From Pedobacter cryoconitis (GTDB taxonomy: Bacteria > Bacteroidota > Bacteroidia > Sphingobacteriales > Sphingobacteriaceae): DNA of 64,000 bases. The notes beneath the pieces are model-generated. The model was not told the DNA's origin. It saw only the letters and a program-made list of their open reading frames with translations, and made no database searches. The DNA is taken from contig NZ_JACHCE010000002.1 in the NCBI RefSeq assembly GCF_014200605.1, positions 301,300-365,299 on the forward strand. Direction: 5' to 3'. The position numbers were made by a program, and so were the translations under genes. Positions 17,991-25,835 of this stretch are shown one piece after another (position 1 is the first letter of the stretch; the number at the start of each line of letters is the position of its first letter).

Positions 17991-18019
17991 CAAAATTACG
18001 CTTTCTTATTCTATCTCAA
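17991..18019 (-). promoter_or_regulatory. kup promoter
   Basis: Minus-strand TTG (18019-18017), an 18-base spacer and TAATTTTG (17998-17991). The transcript would start near 17986, giving a leader of about 20 bases to ATG 17966. Confidence 0.6.
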
Positions 18020-18047
18020 TGACATGCGGTTTAATTTTAACCACATT

Positions 18048-19019
18048 TTAATTCTTGTCCCGGATCTTTGTATTTAAATCGAGCTCATTTATGATATCAT
18101 ACATAAACTGAACTATATATAGGCCCTGGTCTATAGAGGAAGGCCCCAGGATGCTTTTGCTTAAAGGAGGAGGTTCGAAATAATTGCTTTCAAGAGGAAA
18201 TGCAATGTATAAACGGGATGCAATAAAAGAAAGCATAACCGCACTTTTTGTTTTTTTATTGAGGAAAAGAATCCTGTTCATCATAGCAGGCGTCAGAATA
18301 TGTCTTGCTTCTATCTGATCGGTTGAATGGGTAGTAAAAGTTTTATTAAACTCCGGATCTTCCAGTACAACGAGTTTGCTGCCTGACAGGTTAGATATAG
18401 GAAGGGCTTTTGTAAACCATCCGACCAGCTTACTCCCGATATTTTCTGGACTAATCAGGGTTATCCCATTAAAATTCTTATTAAAATCGGCGGTAAAAAT
18501 AATCCCTTTGAAAATCTCATGCCATTTTTCCGCTCTGTTGCCCTTTACATCTGTACTTTCTGTTTTATAAGATGCATTGACTTCAGAAAAGTAAAATCTG
18601 GTTTTGGCCAGTGAACCTGTGACGCTGTTTTTGCTGCTATATTTATCAGGTGCCTCTGTAAAAAGCTGACAAGCCATAAATTCATCTTCCGGTAAACCGT
18701 CATCCGGTTCAAAAGTAATGTCCTGATAATTTGATTTAAGAATTGCCTTAAGTAATCTGCTTTTGAAATTAACTCTGTAATCCAGATAAGCAGGAGCTAT
18801 TTTTAAGTACAGGTTAAGCGTATAGAGCAGAACAGCAATACCAGGAATATAAAACCATATGGGCAATAGGCTAAAAAAACTAACTGCAATGGTTAGAAAT
18901 ACACCAAATACAAAGCAGCTTATTGCTTTGCGCCTGGCTGCGGTTAGTATTTTACGTTCATCTTCCAGATGCTGTAAAATGCCCTGCAGCGCAGGGCCAT
19001 TTCTGAAATCTGCTGTCAT
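18048..19019 (-). CDS. DUF3137 membrane protein
   Basis: A 323-residue protein with two membrane helices near residues 30-75 (ISCFVFGVFLTIAVSFF and LLPIWFYIPGIAVLLYTL) and a large cytoplasmic part after them, which is the layout of DUF3137 proteins. The segment FKGIIFTADFNKNFNG and the closing SNYFEPPPLSKSI part fit that family. Function is unknown. These proteins are usually encoded next to LemA, and here the gene overlaps a shortened LemA by one base (TAATG), so the two are translationally coupled and likely act together at the membrane. Confidence 0.78.
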   Translation of the reverse strand: MTADFRNGPALQGILQHLEDERKILTAARRKAISCFVFGVFLTIAVSFFSLLPIWFYIPGIAVLLYTLNLYLKIAPAYLDYRVNFKSRLLKAILKSNYQDITFEPDDGLPEDEFMACQLFTEAPDKYSSKNSVTGSLAKTRFYFSEVNASYKTESTDVKGNRAEKWHEIFKGIIFTADFNKNFNGITLISPENIGSKLVGWFTKALPISNLSGSKLVVLEDPEFNKTFTTHSTDQIEARHILTPAMMNRILFLNKKTKSAVMLSFIASRLYIAFPLESNYFEPPPLSKSILGPSSIDQGLYIVQFMYDIINELDLNTKIRDKN

Positions 19020-19219
19020 TAATTATTGAACAGATCTTTAGCATTTATATTTTTTCTTTCTTTAGCAGTATTTTCCAGCACTGTGAAAGGCTGGAAATCT
19101 AATGTTCCGGAAAAAACGTTTCCCGGAAGCATCATTATTCTTTTGCCAATCAGTGTGTTATAAAAATTAATTCCAATGATTATAGCGAAAATTATAGTGA
19201 TGAAAATGAAGGTTAACAT
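19019..19219 (-). CDS. Very short LemA-like protein (66 residues), probable internal deletion
   Basis: The protein has one N-terminal membrane helix (about residues 2-18) followed by NFYNTLIGKRI, which looks like the start of LemA (YNxLVxxRN), and then MMLPGNVFSGTLDFQPF, which looks like the LemA end (FPxNLIAGxFGFxxxxFFE). LemA proteins normally have about 180-200 residues with a long helical bundle between these two parts; that bundle is missing while the frame is kept. Its neighbour, the DUF3137 gene, is the usual LemA partner. Whether it is a functional mini-protein or a deletion remnant is unclear. ATG at 19219. Confidence 0.65.
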   Translation of the reverse strand: MLTFIFITIIFAIIIGINFYNTLIGKRIMMLPGNVFSGTLDFQPFTVLENTAKERKNINAKDLFNN

Positions 19220-19263
19220 TTAATTTAGATTTGGTTTCTTTAGTTTATTAAAACTAGTGAAAT

Positions 19264-20640
19264 TTATCCAAACAATAAAGAAAAAACATCTTCTATTTTG
19301 TTTACGCCAGTAATTTGCAGTTTATATTTATCTGTAATCAGGCCCTTTAAATTATAGTTAGAAACAAAAATTCTCTCAAAACCTAGTTTATCGGCCTCAG
19401 CAATGCGTTGTTCTATCCTGTTGACAGCACGGATTTCTCCGGATAAACCGACTTCTGCTGCAAAACAGATTTTTGAAGAAATAAAGATATCCTCATGTGA
19501 TGAAATAATTGCTGCAAGGATAGCCAGGTCAATTGCAGGATCTTCTACCTTAATACCACCAGCAATATTTAAAAATACATCCCTGGTACTTAACCTGAAC
19601 CCACAGCGTTTTTCCAGAACTGCGAGCAGCATATTCATCCTGCGGGTATCAAAGCCTGTAGCTGAGCGCTGAGGCGTTCCATAAGCTGCAGTACTGACCA
19701 AAGCCTGTGTTTCAATTAACATAGGTCTTGCGCCTTCTAATGTGGCTGCAATGGCAATTCCACTTAACTCTTCGTCCCGTTGTGACAATAGAATTTCTGA
19801 AGGATTAGATACCTGTCTCAGTCCTCCGCTGTGCATTGCATAAATACCCAGCTCTGCTGCTGCACCAAATCTGTTTTTAATAGAACGAAGGATTCTGTAA
19901 ACGTGATGCCTGTCACCTTCAAATTGCAAAACGGTGTCAACCATATGTTCCAGGATTTTAGGGCCTGCAATAGCACCGTCTTTGGTGATATGACCAATTA
20001 AAAATACAGGGGTGTCAGTTTCTTTAGCAAAACGCAAGAGTTCTGCAGTACATTCTCTGACTTGCGAGACGCTGCCCGGAGTAGAATCGATATGTGCAGA
20101 ATGAAGTGTTTGTATAGAATCAACCACTATAATATCTGGCTCCAGTACTTCTATTTGTTTAAATATATTCTGAGTAGAGGTTTCAGTAAGAATATAACAT
20201 TCTGCAGTGGGATTGTTAGTTATTCTTTCTGCACGCATTTTTATTTGCTGCTCACTTTCCTCCCCTGAAACATACAGTACCTTTTTTCCAGTGATATTTA
20301 GGGCAAGCTGAAGCATCAGTGTTGATTTTCCTATTCCTGGTTCGCCGCCAATCAGCACGACAGAACCAGCCACCAGGCCGCCTCCCAATACGCGATCAAG
20401 TTCAAGGTCGTTGGTAGATAGCTTATGCTCTTCGGTAAAAGCAATATTGGTGATTTTGTTGGGTTTATTGGATCTTTTTGTTGATCCGGATGTCTGCCAT
20501 GCAGGAACACTGGCCCCGGGTTTTTCAATTACTTCTTCGACAAAGGTATTCCAGGAATTACAAGAAGGGCATTTTCCAAGCCATTTGGCCGATTCATACC
20601 CACAACTCTGACAGAAATATGCTGATTTAGTTTTAGCCAA
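19264..20640 (-). CDS. radA: DNA repair ATPase RadA
   Basis: RadA is a RecA-like hexameric helicase that helps branch migration in recombination. The 458-residue protein shows the N-terminal zinc finger CQSCGYESAKWLGKCPSC, Walker A GGEPGIGKST near residue 100, the RadA-specific KNRFG motif and a C-terminal Lon-protease-like domain (about residues 280-455). The start is TTG at 20640, which gives M-AKTKSAYFC, the normal family N-terminus; no ATG is closer. It stands 44 bases before the mini-LemA gene on the same strand. Confidence 0.96.
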   Translation of the reverse strand: MAKTKSAYFCQSCGYESAKWLGKCPSCNSWNTFVEEVIEKPGASVPAWQTSGSTKRSNKPNKITNIAFTEEHKLSTNDLELDRVLGGGLVAGSVVLIGGEPGIGKSTLMLQLALNITGKKVLYVSGEESEQQIKMRAERITNNPTAECYILTETSTQNIFKQIEVLEPDIIVVDSIQTLHSAHIDSTPGSVSQVRECTAELLRFAKETDTPVFLIGHITKDGAIAGPKILEHMVDTVLQFEGDRHHVYRILRSIKNRFGAAAELGIYAMHSGGLRQVSNPSEILLSQRDEELSGIAIAATLEGARPMLIETQALVSTAAYGTPQRSATGFDTRRMNMLLAVLEKRCGFRLSTRDVFLNIAGGIKVEDPAIDLAILAAIISSHEDIFISSKICFAAEVGLSGEIRAVNRIEQRIAEADKLGFERIFVSNYNLKGLITDKYKLQITGVNKIEDVFSLLFG

Positions 20641-20720
20641 TTGATTTAAGATTAAAAGACGAATTTAACTTAATTTGGTGGATATAAGAACCTGTTCAGC
20701 ACATTAAACGGATATAAATA

Positions 20721-20754
20721 GAAAAGCCCGGTACTTGAGGTGACCAGGCTTTTC
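20721..20754 (-). terminator. Terminator after rng
   Basis: On the minus strand AAAAGCCTGGT pairs with ACCGGGCTTTT (with mismatches near the loop), followed by CTATTTATAT. It lies 22 bases after the rng stop. Confidence 0.7.
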
Positions 20755-20776
20755 CATTATGTTTTGAACATGAGAT

Positions 20777-22327
20777 TTACAATTTTATTTCTTCGTCTTT
20801 AGAAGAGATAAAGTGAAACTCTGTTAGTAAGTAAGACGGAACCGCCTTAACTTTAATTTTCTGTCCGAATTTAAAGAACCACTTCCATTGCAGGGAGTAA
20901 ATACCTTTTTTAATAAAGGCCTCTATATACGGGTGTACACAAAGTGTAATATTTTTTTCATTTTGCTCACGCAAAATATAGTTCATATTACTTTCAATAT
21001 CATCCATTAAAACAATACTAGCTTTAATTTCACCAGTACCGTGACACATAGGACAAACTTCGCTGGTCACAATGTTCATCTCAGGACGAACACGCTGACG
21101 TGTAATTTGTACAAGGCCGAATTTACTTGGAGGCAGAATAGTGTGTTTAGCACGATCCAGCAGCATTAGTTCACGCAGGTAATCAAATAACATTTTACGG
21201 TTCACTGGTTTATGCATATCGATAAAATCGATCACTACAATACCACCCATATCACGTAATCTGAGCTGACGTGCAATTTCTTTTGCAGCCTCTTTGTTTA
21301 CCTGTAAGGCATTTTCTTCCTGATTTTCTTTATTTGCTGTTCTGTTACCGCTGTTTACATCGACTACGTGAAGTGCTTCGGTATGTTCAACAACAAGATA
21401 AGCCCCGCCGGCAAGATTTACGGTTTTGCCAAAGCCATTCTTAATTTGTTTTTCAATGCCGAAATGCTCGAATATAGGTTCCTTGTGCTTATAAGGTTTT
21501 ACTATTTTCTCCATTTCCGGAGAAATCTCATGCACATAAGAACGGATATCTTCAAACAAACCCGTATCGTTCACATAAACATTGGTGAAGTCTGCACTTA
21601 GAATGTCACGAATTAACGTTGACGTTCTGTCCATTTCTCCCCAAACACGTTTGGAAGGTTCTGCATCAGGTAATTTCTTGATGAAAGTTTCCCATTTAGA
21701 GACAGAATCCAATAAATCTTTCTGTAATTCTTCAACACCTTTACCTTCAGAAACTGTTCTGATGATCACACCGAAGTTTTTAGGCTTAATACTTTCAATA
21801 ATCTTTTTTAAACGATTACGTTCGGTATTACTCTTAATTTTTTTCGAGATTGAAATTACATTAGAAAATGGGACTAATACTATGTACCGTCCTGCAATAG
21901 AAAGATCAGAGCTTAGACGCGGTCCTTTAGTTGAAATAGGCTCTTTAGCTATTTGAACAGGTATAAGCATGTTTTTGGAAACGACCTCAGATATTTTGCC
22001 AGCCTTATTAATATCGGCTTCAAGCTTTAAATTGTCTAATAACGTCCCACTAACAGTGCCATTCCGCTTAATTTTTGTAAGCTTTAATAAAGATTGAACT
22101 TGCGGACCAAGATCGAAATAATGCAAAAAAGCATCTTTCTCATAACCCACATCAACAAACGCAGCATTTAGCCCCGGCATAATTTTTTTTATGCGGCCTA
22201 AATAAATATCGCCTACGGCGTAATTTGTGTTAATGTGTTCTTTATGAAGTTCTACAAGTTGTTTATCTTCAATCAAAGCTATGGTTACTCCTGTAGGAGA
22301 CGAATCGATAATTAATTCCTTTACCAA
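20777..22327 (-). CDS. rng: Ribonuclease G / E family endoribonuclease
   Basis: A 516-residue RNase G-type enzyme for rRNA maturation and mRNA decay. The S1 domain is at the front (VGDIYLGRIKKIMPGLNAAF near residue 40). The catalytic core has the two aspartate motifs, VVDVNSGNRT and VVIDFIDMHKP, and the zinc-link CPMCHGTG that joins protomers. There is no long C-terminal scaffold, so it is G-like rather than E-like. The start is TTG at 22327 (M-VKELIIDSSP), which matches the family N-terminus. Confidence 0.95.
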   Translation of the reverse strand: MVKELIIDSSPTGVTIALIEDKQLVELHKEHINTNYAVGDIYLGRIKKIMPGLNAAFVDVGYEKDAFLHYFDLGPQVQSLLKLTKIKRNGTVSGTLLDNLKLEADINKAGKISEVVSKNMLIPVQIAKEPISTKGPRLSSDLSIAGRYIVLVPFSNVISISKKIKSNTERNRLKKIIESIKPKNFGVIIRTVSEGKGVEELQKDLLDSVSKWETFIKKLPDAEPSKRVWGEMDRTSTLIRDILSADFTNVYVNDTGLFEDIRSYVHEISPEMEKIVKPYKHKEPIFEHFGIEKQIKNGFGKTVNLAGGAYLVVEHTEALHVVDVNSGNRTANKENQEENALQVNKEAAKEIARQLRLRDMGGIVVIDFIDMHKPVNRKMLFDYLRELMLLDRAKHTILPPSKFGLVQITRQRVRPEMNIVTSEVCPMCHGTGEIKASIVLMDDIESNMNYILREQNEKNITLCVHPYIEAFIKKGIYSLQWKWFFKFGQKIKVKAVPSYLLTEFHFISSKDEEIKL

Positions 22328-22389
22328 AAGCTATACATTTAAAGGGATGAATCCCTTATTAAACACATGGACTGAATATATAAAAAACA

Positions 22390-22443
22390 GATCAACGAAT
22401 AATAGATACTAAGAATATTCCTAGTATCTATTATTCGTTGATC
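22390..22443 (-). terminator. Long 54-base near-perfect inverted repeat, terminator of the AURKAIP1-like gene
   Basis: Perfect 22-base arms (22390-22411 and 22422-22443) flank a 10-base centre that is itself nearly palindromic (GAATATTC). On the minus strand the stem is followed by TGTTTTTTATAT, so it can end transcription of the small gene at 22456-22545. The stem is AT-rich and unusually long. Confidence 0.75.
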
Positions 22444-22455
22444 ATGAAGAAAAAT

Positions 22456-22545
22456 CTATTTTTTCTTATGTCTGTTTTTTCTTAAACGTTTTTTACGTTT
22501 GTGGGTGGCCATTTTATGTCTTTTTCTTTTTTTACCGCTTGGCAT
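22456..22545 (-). CDS. AURKAIP1/COX24-domain small basic protein (29 residues)
   Basis: The protein begins MPSGKKRKRHKMATHKRKK and ends in RKNRHKKK. About two thirds of its residues are Lys, Arg or His. It matches by eye the short Bacteroidota proteins with an AURKAIP1/COX24 (DUF1713, mS38-like) domain, related to the mitochondrial ribosomal protein mS38, so a ribosome-bound role is likely. It is easily missed in annotation because of its length. It lies between the TPR gene (37 bases upstream on the same strand) and a long hairpin terminator. Confidence 0.85.
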   Translation of the reverse strand: MPSGKKRKRHKMATHKRKKRLRKNRHKKK

Positions 22546-22581
22546 AATTGTAAGGTTTAAATATTTTTATAAATCTGTTTA

Positions 22582-23445
22582 TTAGTTTTTGGTTTTCAGT
22601 TCTGCCACCTTCTTATCAATGAAATTAGATAAGGTTGGATTTGCTGCCAATTTTTTACTGTTCAGGTAAGCTTCAATAGCCTCCTTGTTTTTACCCAGGT
22701 TTTCATAAGCTGTAGCCAGATAAAAATAAGCATCTGGTGAAGGCTTTTTAGCTATTATACCATTAAACCTGGTTATTGCTTTATCAAATTGTCCGGATTT
22801 TATTGCAAAAGTTCCTAAGCTCATGTTTGCTTTCAGGTTATCAGGATCTTTTTTAATGACGTCCAGCAACATTGCTATTCCCGACATTGGTGCACCCATA
22901 CCGTTAACGATAGTGATTCCCAATCCAGTTTTAGCTTCAAGACTTGTTGAATCCAGTGCTACAGCATTCGTATAAGCTGCATTTGCTTTTTGTAATAAAA
23001 CCGGAGAGATTAAACTATCCTGAGTATTATCAAAAGCTTTCATCAATCTGCCGCCTGCAGCTAACCAGCTATTCAGGTTTCGCTCTTTACCAGCAATGAT
23101 TTCCAGATATAACGCGCTTGGAACTGCTTGTTCAACATCATCCCATTTTTCTGCAAGAACTTTGGCTGCATTCACTTTCTGATCTTCAGATGCAGTTTTA
23201 TATGCATTTTCCAATGTAGTGATTTCTGCTGCCAAGTTAGCATTAATTGAATTTTTAGCAGCGGTCGAGACCTCTGTTAAATTAATTGTACTGCCTGCTG
23301 AAGTAAGTTGCCCCCCGGCAGGAACGCCAGTTGTTTCTTTCTTCGGCTTCACTAAACCTTTAATATCTCTTGTAAACAAAAATACCGCGAGCAGAATTAC
23401 CGCTGCAATTATAAGTGTCTGTTTAGATCGGATAGTGTTCATCAT
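22582..23445 (-). CDS. Membrane-anchored tetratricopeptide repeat protein
   Basis: A 287-residue protein with one N-terminal membrane helix (about residues 10-24: TLIIAAVILLAVFLF) followed by a helical body. TPR units are visible in the second half, for example LKANMSLGTFAIKSGQFDKAI, PDAYFYLATAYENLGKNKEA and a final AYLNSKKLAANP. TPRs bind partner proteins; the partner here is unknown. It begins 7 bases after the HU-like gene on the same strand, so both are one operon, followed by the AURKAIP1-like gene. The start is ATGATG; either codon is possible. Confidence 0.85.
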   Translation of the reverse strand: MMNTIRSKQTLIIAAVILLAVFLFTRDIKGLVKPKKETTGVPAGGQLTSAGSTINLTEVSTAAKNSINANLAAEITTLENAYKTASEDQKVNAAKVLAEKWDDVEQAVPSALYLEIIAGKERNLNSWLAAGGRLMKAFDNTQDSLISPVLLQKANAAYTNAVALDSTSLEAKTGLGITIVNGMGAPMSGIAMLLDVIKKDPDNLKANMSLGTFAIKSGQFDKAITRFNGIIAKKPSPDAYFYLATAYENLGKNKEAIEAYLNSKKLAANPTLSNFIDKKVAELKTKN

Positions 23446-23452
23446 AAGCAGA

Positions 23453-23755
23453 TTAAGCTTCTACGCTTAGTTTTTTTGAATTGTTCTTTACTTTATCAAC
23501 AAAAACTTTTGCTGGTTTAAAACTTGGTACAAAATGCTCTGGAATAATAATCGCAGTGTTTTTTGAAATATTTCTGGCAGTTTTCTGTGCTCTCTTTTTA
23601 ACAACAAAACTTCCAAAACCTCTAACGTAGACATTTTCGCCACCGATCATACTACTTTTGATTACTTTGAAAAACGCCTCAACGGTTTCTTGTACATCTA
23701 CCTTTTCAATTCCTGTTTTCGTTGATATTTCTGAAATAATATCTGCCTTAGTCAT
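23453..23755 (-). CDS. HU/IHF-family DNA-binding protein
   Basis: A 100-residue nucleoid protein of the HU/IHF fold. It starts MTKADIISEISTKTGI, has the VRGFGSFVVKKRAQKTARN beta-arm region (family GFGxFxxxxRxxRxGRNP) and ends with FKPAKVFVDKV. The usual arm-tip proline region is altered (ISKNTAIIIPEHFVP). It bends DNA and helps compact the chromosome. It is divergent from mutY and has a good -7 box at 23808-23815 with a leader of about 50 bases. Confidence 0.94.
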   Translation of the reverse strand: MTKADIISEISTKTGIEKVDVQETVEAFFKVIKSSMIGGENVYVRGFGSFVVKKRAQKTARNISKNTAIIIPEHFVPSFKPAKVFVDKVKNNSKKLSVEA

Positions 23756-23807
23756 ATTTTCTATTATTAATTGTTGTGTGTTTAATATTATAAGTGATTT
23801 GGGGTTG

Positions 23808-23815
23808 CAAAAGTA
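23808..23815 (-). promoter_or_regulatory. -7 box for the HU-like gene
   Basis: Minus-strand TACTTTTG fits TAnnTTTG; it lies 52 bases before the ATG. No TTG at the expected -33 distance. Confidence 0.5.
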
Positions 23816-23990
23816 TTGCTTTTTAATGAGATAGGAAAATAAAAGATCAATTATTTATCTTGAATAGTATCAGGGAATTGCAAGTTTTACAGAAATTGAG
23901 TTTTCTATCCGGTAAAGCAAAATATACATTGGAGAATTTTGCGGCCTGAAAAATAATAATTTATAAATCGACAAAATAATGGATTACTTG

Positions 23991-23998
23991 TATTTTTG
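23991..23998 (+). promoter_or_regulatory. -7 box 5 bases before the mutY ATG
   Basis: TATTTTTG fits TAnnTTTG and is followed by GGGTT and the ATG, so the mutY mRNA may be leaderless. No -33 TTG is visible. Confidence 0.45.
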
Positions 23999-24003
23999 GG
24001 GTT

Positions 24004-25053
24004 ATGGCATTTCAGAAAGAGCTTATCGGATGGTATCTGGTTAATAAAAGAAATCTCCCCTGGAGACATACACAAAACCCCTATATTATCTGGTTATCAG
24101 AGATTATATTACAGCAGACAAGAGTGGAACAGGGGTTGCCATATTTTAACCGCTTTCTGGAAGCCTATCCAACAGTTCAGGATTTTGCAGCGGCTACTGA
24201 AACTCAGGTTTTAAAGCTCTGGCAGGGATTGGGATATTATTCACGCGGCAGAAATATGTTATTTACAGCCCGTCAGATCATGGATTTACATGCGGGTGTT
24301 TTTCCTGTCAGCTACCAGGACCTGATCAAACTTAAAGGAGTTGGTGAGTATACTGCGGCTGCGATTTCTTCTTTTTCATCGGGAGAGGCAAAGGCTGTTT
24401 TAGATGGTAATGTCTTTCGTGTGCTTTCGAGATATTTTGGAATCAGCAGTCCGATAAATAGCACTGCAGGTAAAAAAGAGTTTACTGAACTTGCCCAGTC
24501 TTTGATTTATAAAGAAGATCCGGCATTGTATAACCAGGCGATTATGGAGTTTGGGGCTTTGCAATGTAAACCTAAATCCCCGGATTGTGAGGTTTGTCCG
24601 CTGATGCTTTCCTGTTATGCGAAAAATAATAATCTGATCCCGGTTCTCCCGGTTAAACTTAAAACAGTAAAGGTCCGGACCAGATATATTAATTATTTTG
24701 TTTGTGAAAATGACGATAAAGTACTGGTGAATAAAAGGATTTTGGAGGATATCTGGCAGCATTTATATGATTTCCCGAGCATTGAAACTGCTGTTGCTGC
24801 TGACACTGATCAGGAAGAATTTATTAAAGAAGTTAAACAAAAATTTGGGTTAGATGTTGTTATCCGTCCGTTAATGCAGGTAAAACATTTGCTGACGCAC
24901 CAAATTATATACGTTCAATTTTTTGCTTTAGATAATTATATCATTAACTTTAATATTAGCGCAGAAGCCAATTGGGTCACATGGGCCGATTTAGATCAAC
25001 TGCCACAACCGAAAATTCTAACCAAATTTATTAACTTCTATTTTAACAAATAG
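24004..25053 (+). CDS. mutY: A/G-specific adenine DNA glycosylase
   Basis: MutY removes adenine mispaired with 8-oxoguanine. The 349-residue protein has the catalytic Glu in WLSEIILQQTRVEQG, the helix-hairpin-helix LKGVGEYTAAAI, the catalytic Asp in VLDGNVFRVL and the [4Fe-4S] cluster cysteines CKPKSPDCEVCPLMLSC (C-X6-C-X2-C-X5-C, about residues 188-204). The C-terminal NUDIX-like domain that reads 8-oxoG follows. ssb starts 14 bases downstream, so they are probably co-transcribed. Confidence 0.96.
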   Translation: MAFQKELIGWYLVNKRNLPWRHTQNPYIIWLSEIILQQTRVEQGLPYFNRFLEAYPTVQDFAAATETQVLKLWQGLGYYSRGRNMLFTARQIMDLHAGVFPVSYQDLIKLKGVGEYTAAAISSFSSGEAKAVLDGNVFRVLSRYFGISSPINSTAGKKEFTELAQSLIYKEDPALYNQAIMEFGALQCKPKSPDCEVCPLMLSCYAKNNNLIPVLPVKLKTVKVRTRYINYFVCENDDKVLVNKRILEDIWQHLYDFPSIETAVAADTDQEEFIKEVKQKFGLDVVIRPLMQVKHLLTHQIIYVQFFALDNYIINFNISAEANWVTWADLDQLPQPKILTKFINFYFNK

Positions 25054-25067
25054 TAAACTCCAAATTC

Positions 25068-25493
25068 ATGTCAGGTATTAACAAAGTAATTTTAGTTGGA
25101 CATTTAGGGAAGGATCCTGAAGTCCGTCACTTAGATGGTGGTGTTACAGTAGCCAGCTTTCCTTTGGCTACATCAGAAACCTATAACAAAGATGGTAAGC
25201 GTATTGAACAAACAGAATGGCATAATATTGTGCTGTGGAGAGGGTTAGCTGAAGTGGCATCAAAGTATTTGCAGAAAGGAAAACTCGTTTATATAGAAGG
25301 AAAACTGCGTACACGGTCATTTGAAGACCGGGAGAAGATAAAAAAATATGTAACTGAAGTCGTTGCGGAGAATTTTACGATTCTGGGCAGAAAAAGCGAT
25401 TTTGAAAATACTCCGGTGACTACCAATAGTACACCTAAAAGTGAAAATGATTATTTAGATGCAGACGGCATCTCTGGTGATCTGCCATTTTAA
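25068..25493 (+). CDS. ssb: Single-stranded DNA-binding protein
   Basis: A 141-residue SSB with the OB fold (MSGINKVILVGHLGKDPEVR, TEWHNIVLWRGLAEVASKYLQKGKLVYIEGKL) and a short linker ending in the SGDLPF tip that recruits repair and replication partners. It acts as a tetramer on single-stranded DNA. It follows mutY closely. A Rho-independent terminator comes 47 bases after the stop, so this copy does not read into further genes. Confidence 0.96.
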   Translation: MSGINKVILVGHLGKDPEVRHLDGGVTVASFPLATSETYNKDGKRIEQTEWHNIVLWRGLAEVASKYLQKGKLVYIEGKLRTRSFEDREKIKKYVTEVVAENFTILGRKSDFENTPVTTNSTPKSENDYLDADGISGDLPF

Positions 25494-25539
25494 TCAAAGC
25501 TATTTAAAAGCTGATATTTCAATTTATTCTTAAAGAGAG

Positions 25540-25576
25540 GCCTGGATATTATATCAATATATCCAGGCTTTTTTTT
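25540..25576 (+). terminator. Terminator after ssb
   Basis: GCCTGGATAT pairs with ATATCCAGGC over a 9-base loop and is followed by eight T's. Confidence 0.9.
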
Positions 25577-25783
25577 GTTTAATCTTTTGCTGGTTTTCAT
25601 TTAACAGATAAGTCGTTTCTAATTGAAACAGGAAAGGGCCTTTTGTATAGTAATAACCGGTAAGATAAGTTCGTATTGACTAGGGTATGAGTCCACGTTT
25701 TTGCCGTAAATAGATGGGCTCACTATTAACTTGATACGGCCAGTGATATACCATGGCCGCTGACTGGAAATGTCCTTAAACAA
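25577..25783. other. Gap between ssb and the DUF4270 gene, no confident gene
   Basis: The 340 bases from 25494 to 25835 hold two terminators and about 200 bases with no supported gene. On the minus strand one frame stays open from ATG 25754 to 25554 except for one TAG (25682-25680): 24 codons, stop, then 41 codons. It could be a relic but overlaps the ssb terminator, and I do not recognise it. Confidence 0.5.
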
Positions 25784-25814
25784 AACAGGCCGCCTTTATG
25801 CAAGGCGGCCTGTT
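25784..25814 (-). terminator. Terminator after the DUF4270 gene
   Basis: AACAGGCCGCCTT, loop TATGC, AAGGCGGCCTGTT: perfect 13-base arms, followed on the minus strand by TTGTTTAAG. It lies 22 bases after the stop of the DUF4270 gene. Confidence 0.85.
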
Positions 25815-25835
25815 GTTAGAATTTATAGCTAAAAA

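Noticed and set aside
17967..17993. Longer kup start at TTG 17993
   Set aside because: It overlaps the -7 promoter box, and the predicted start of transcription lies after it.
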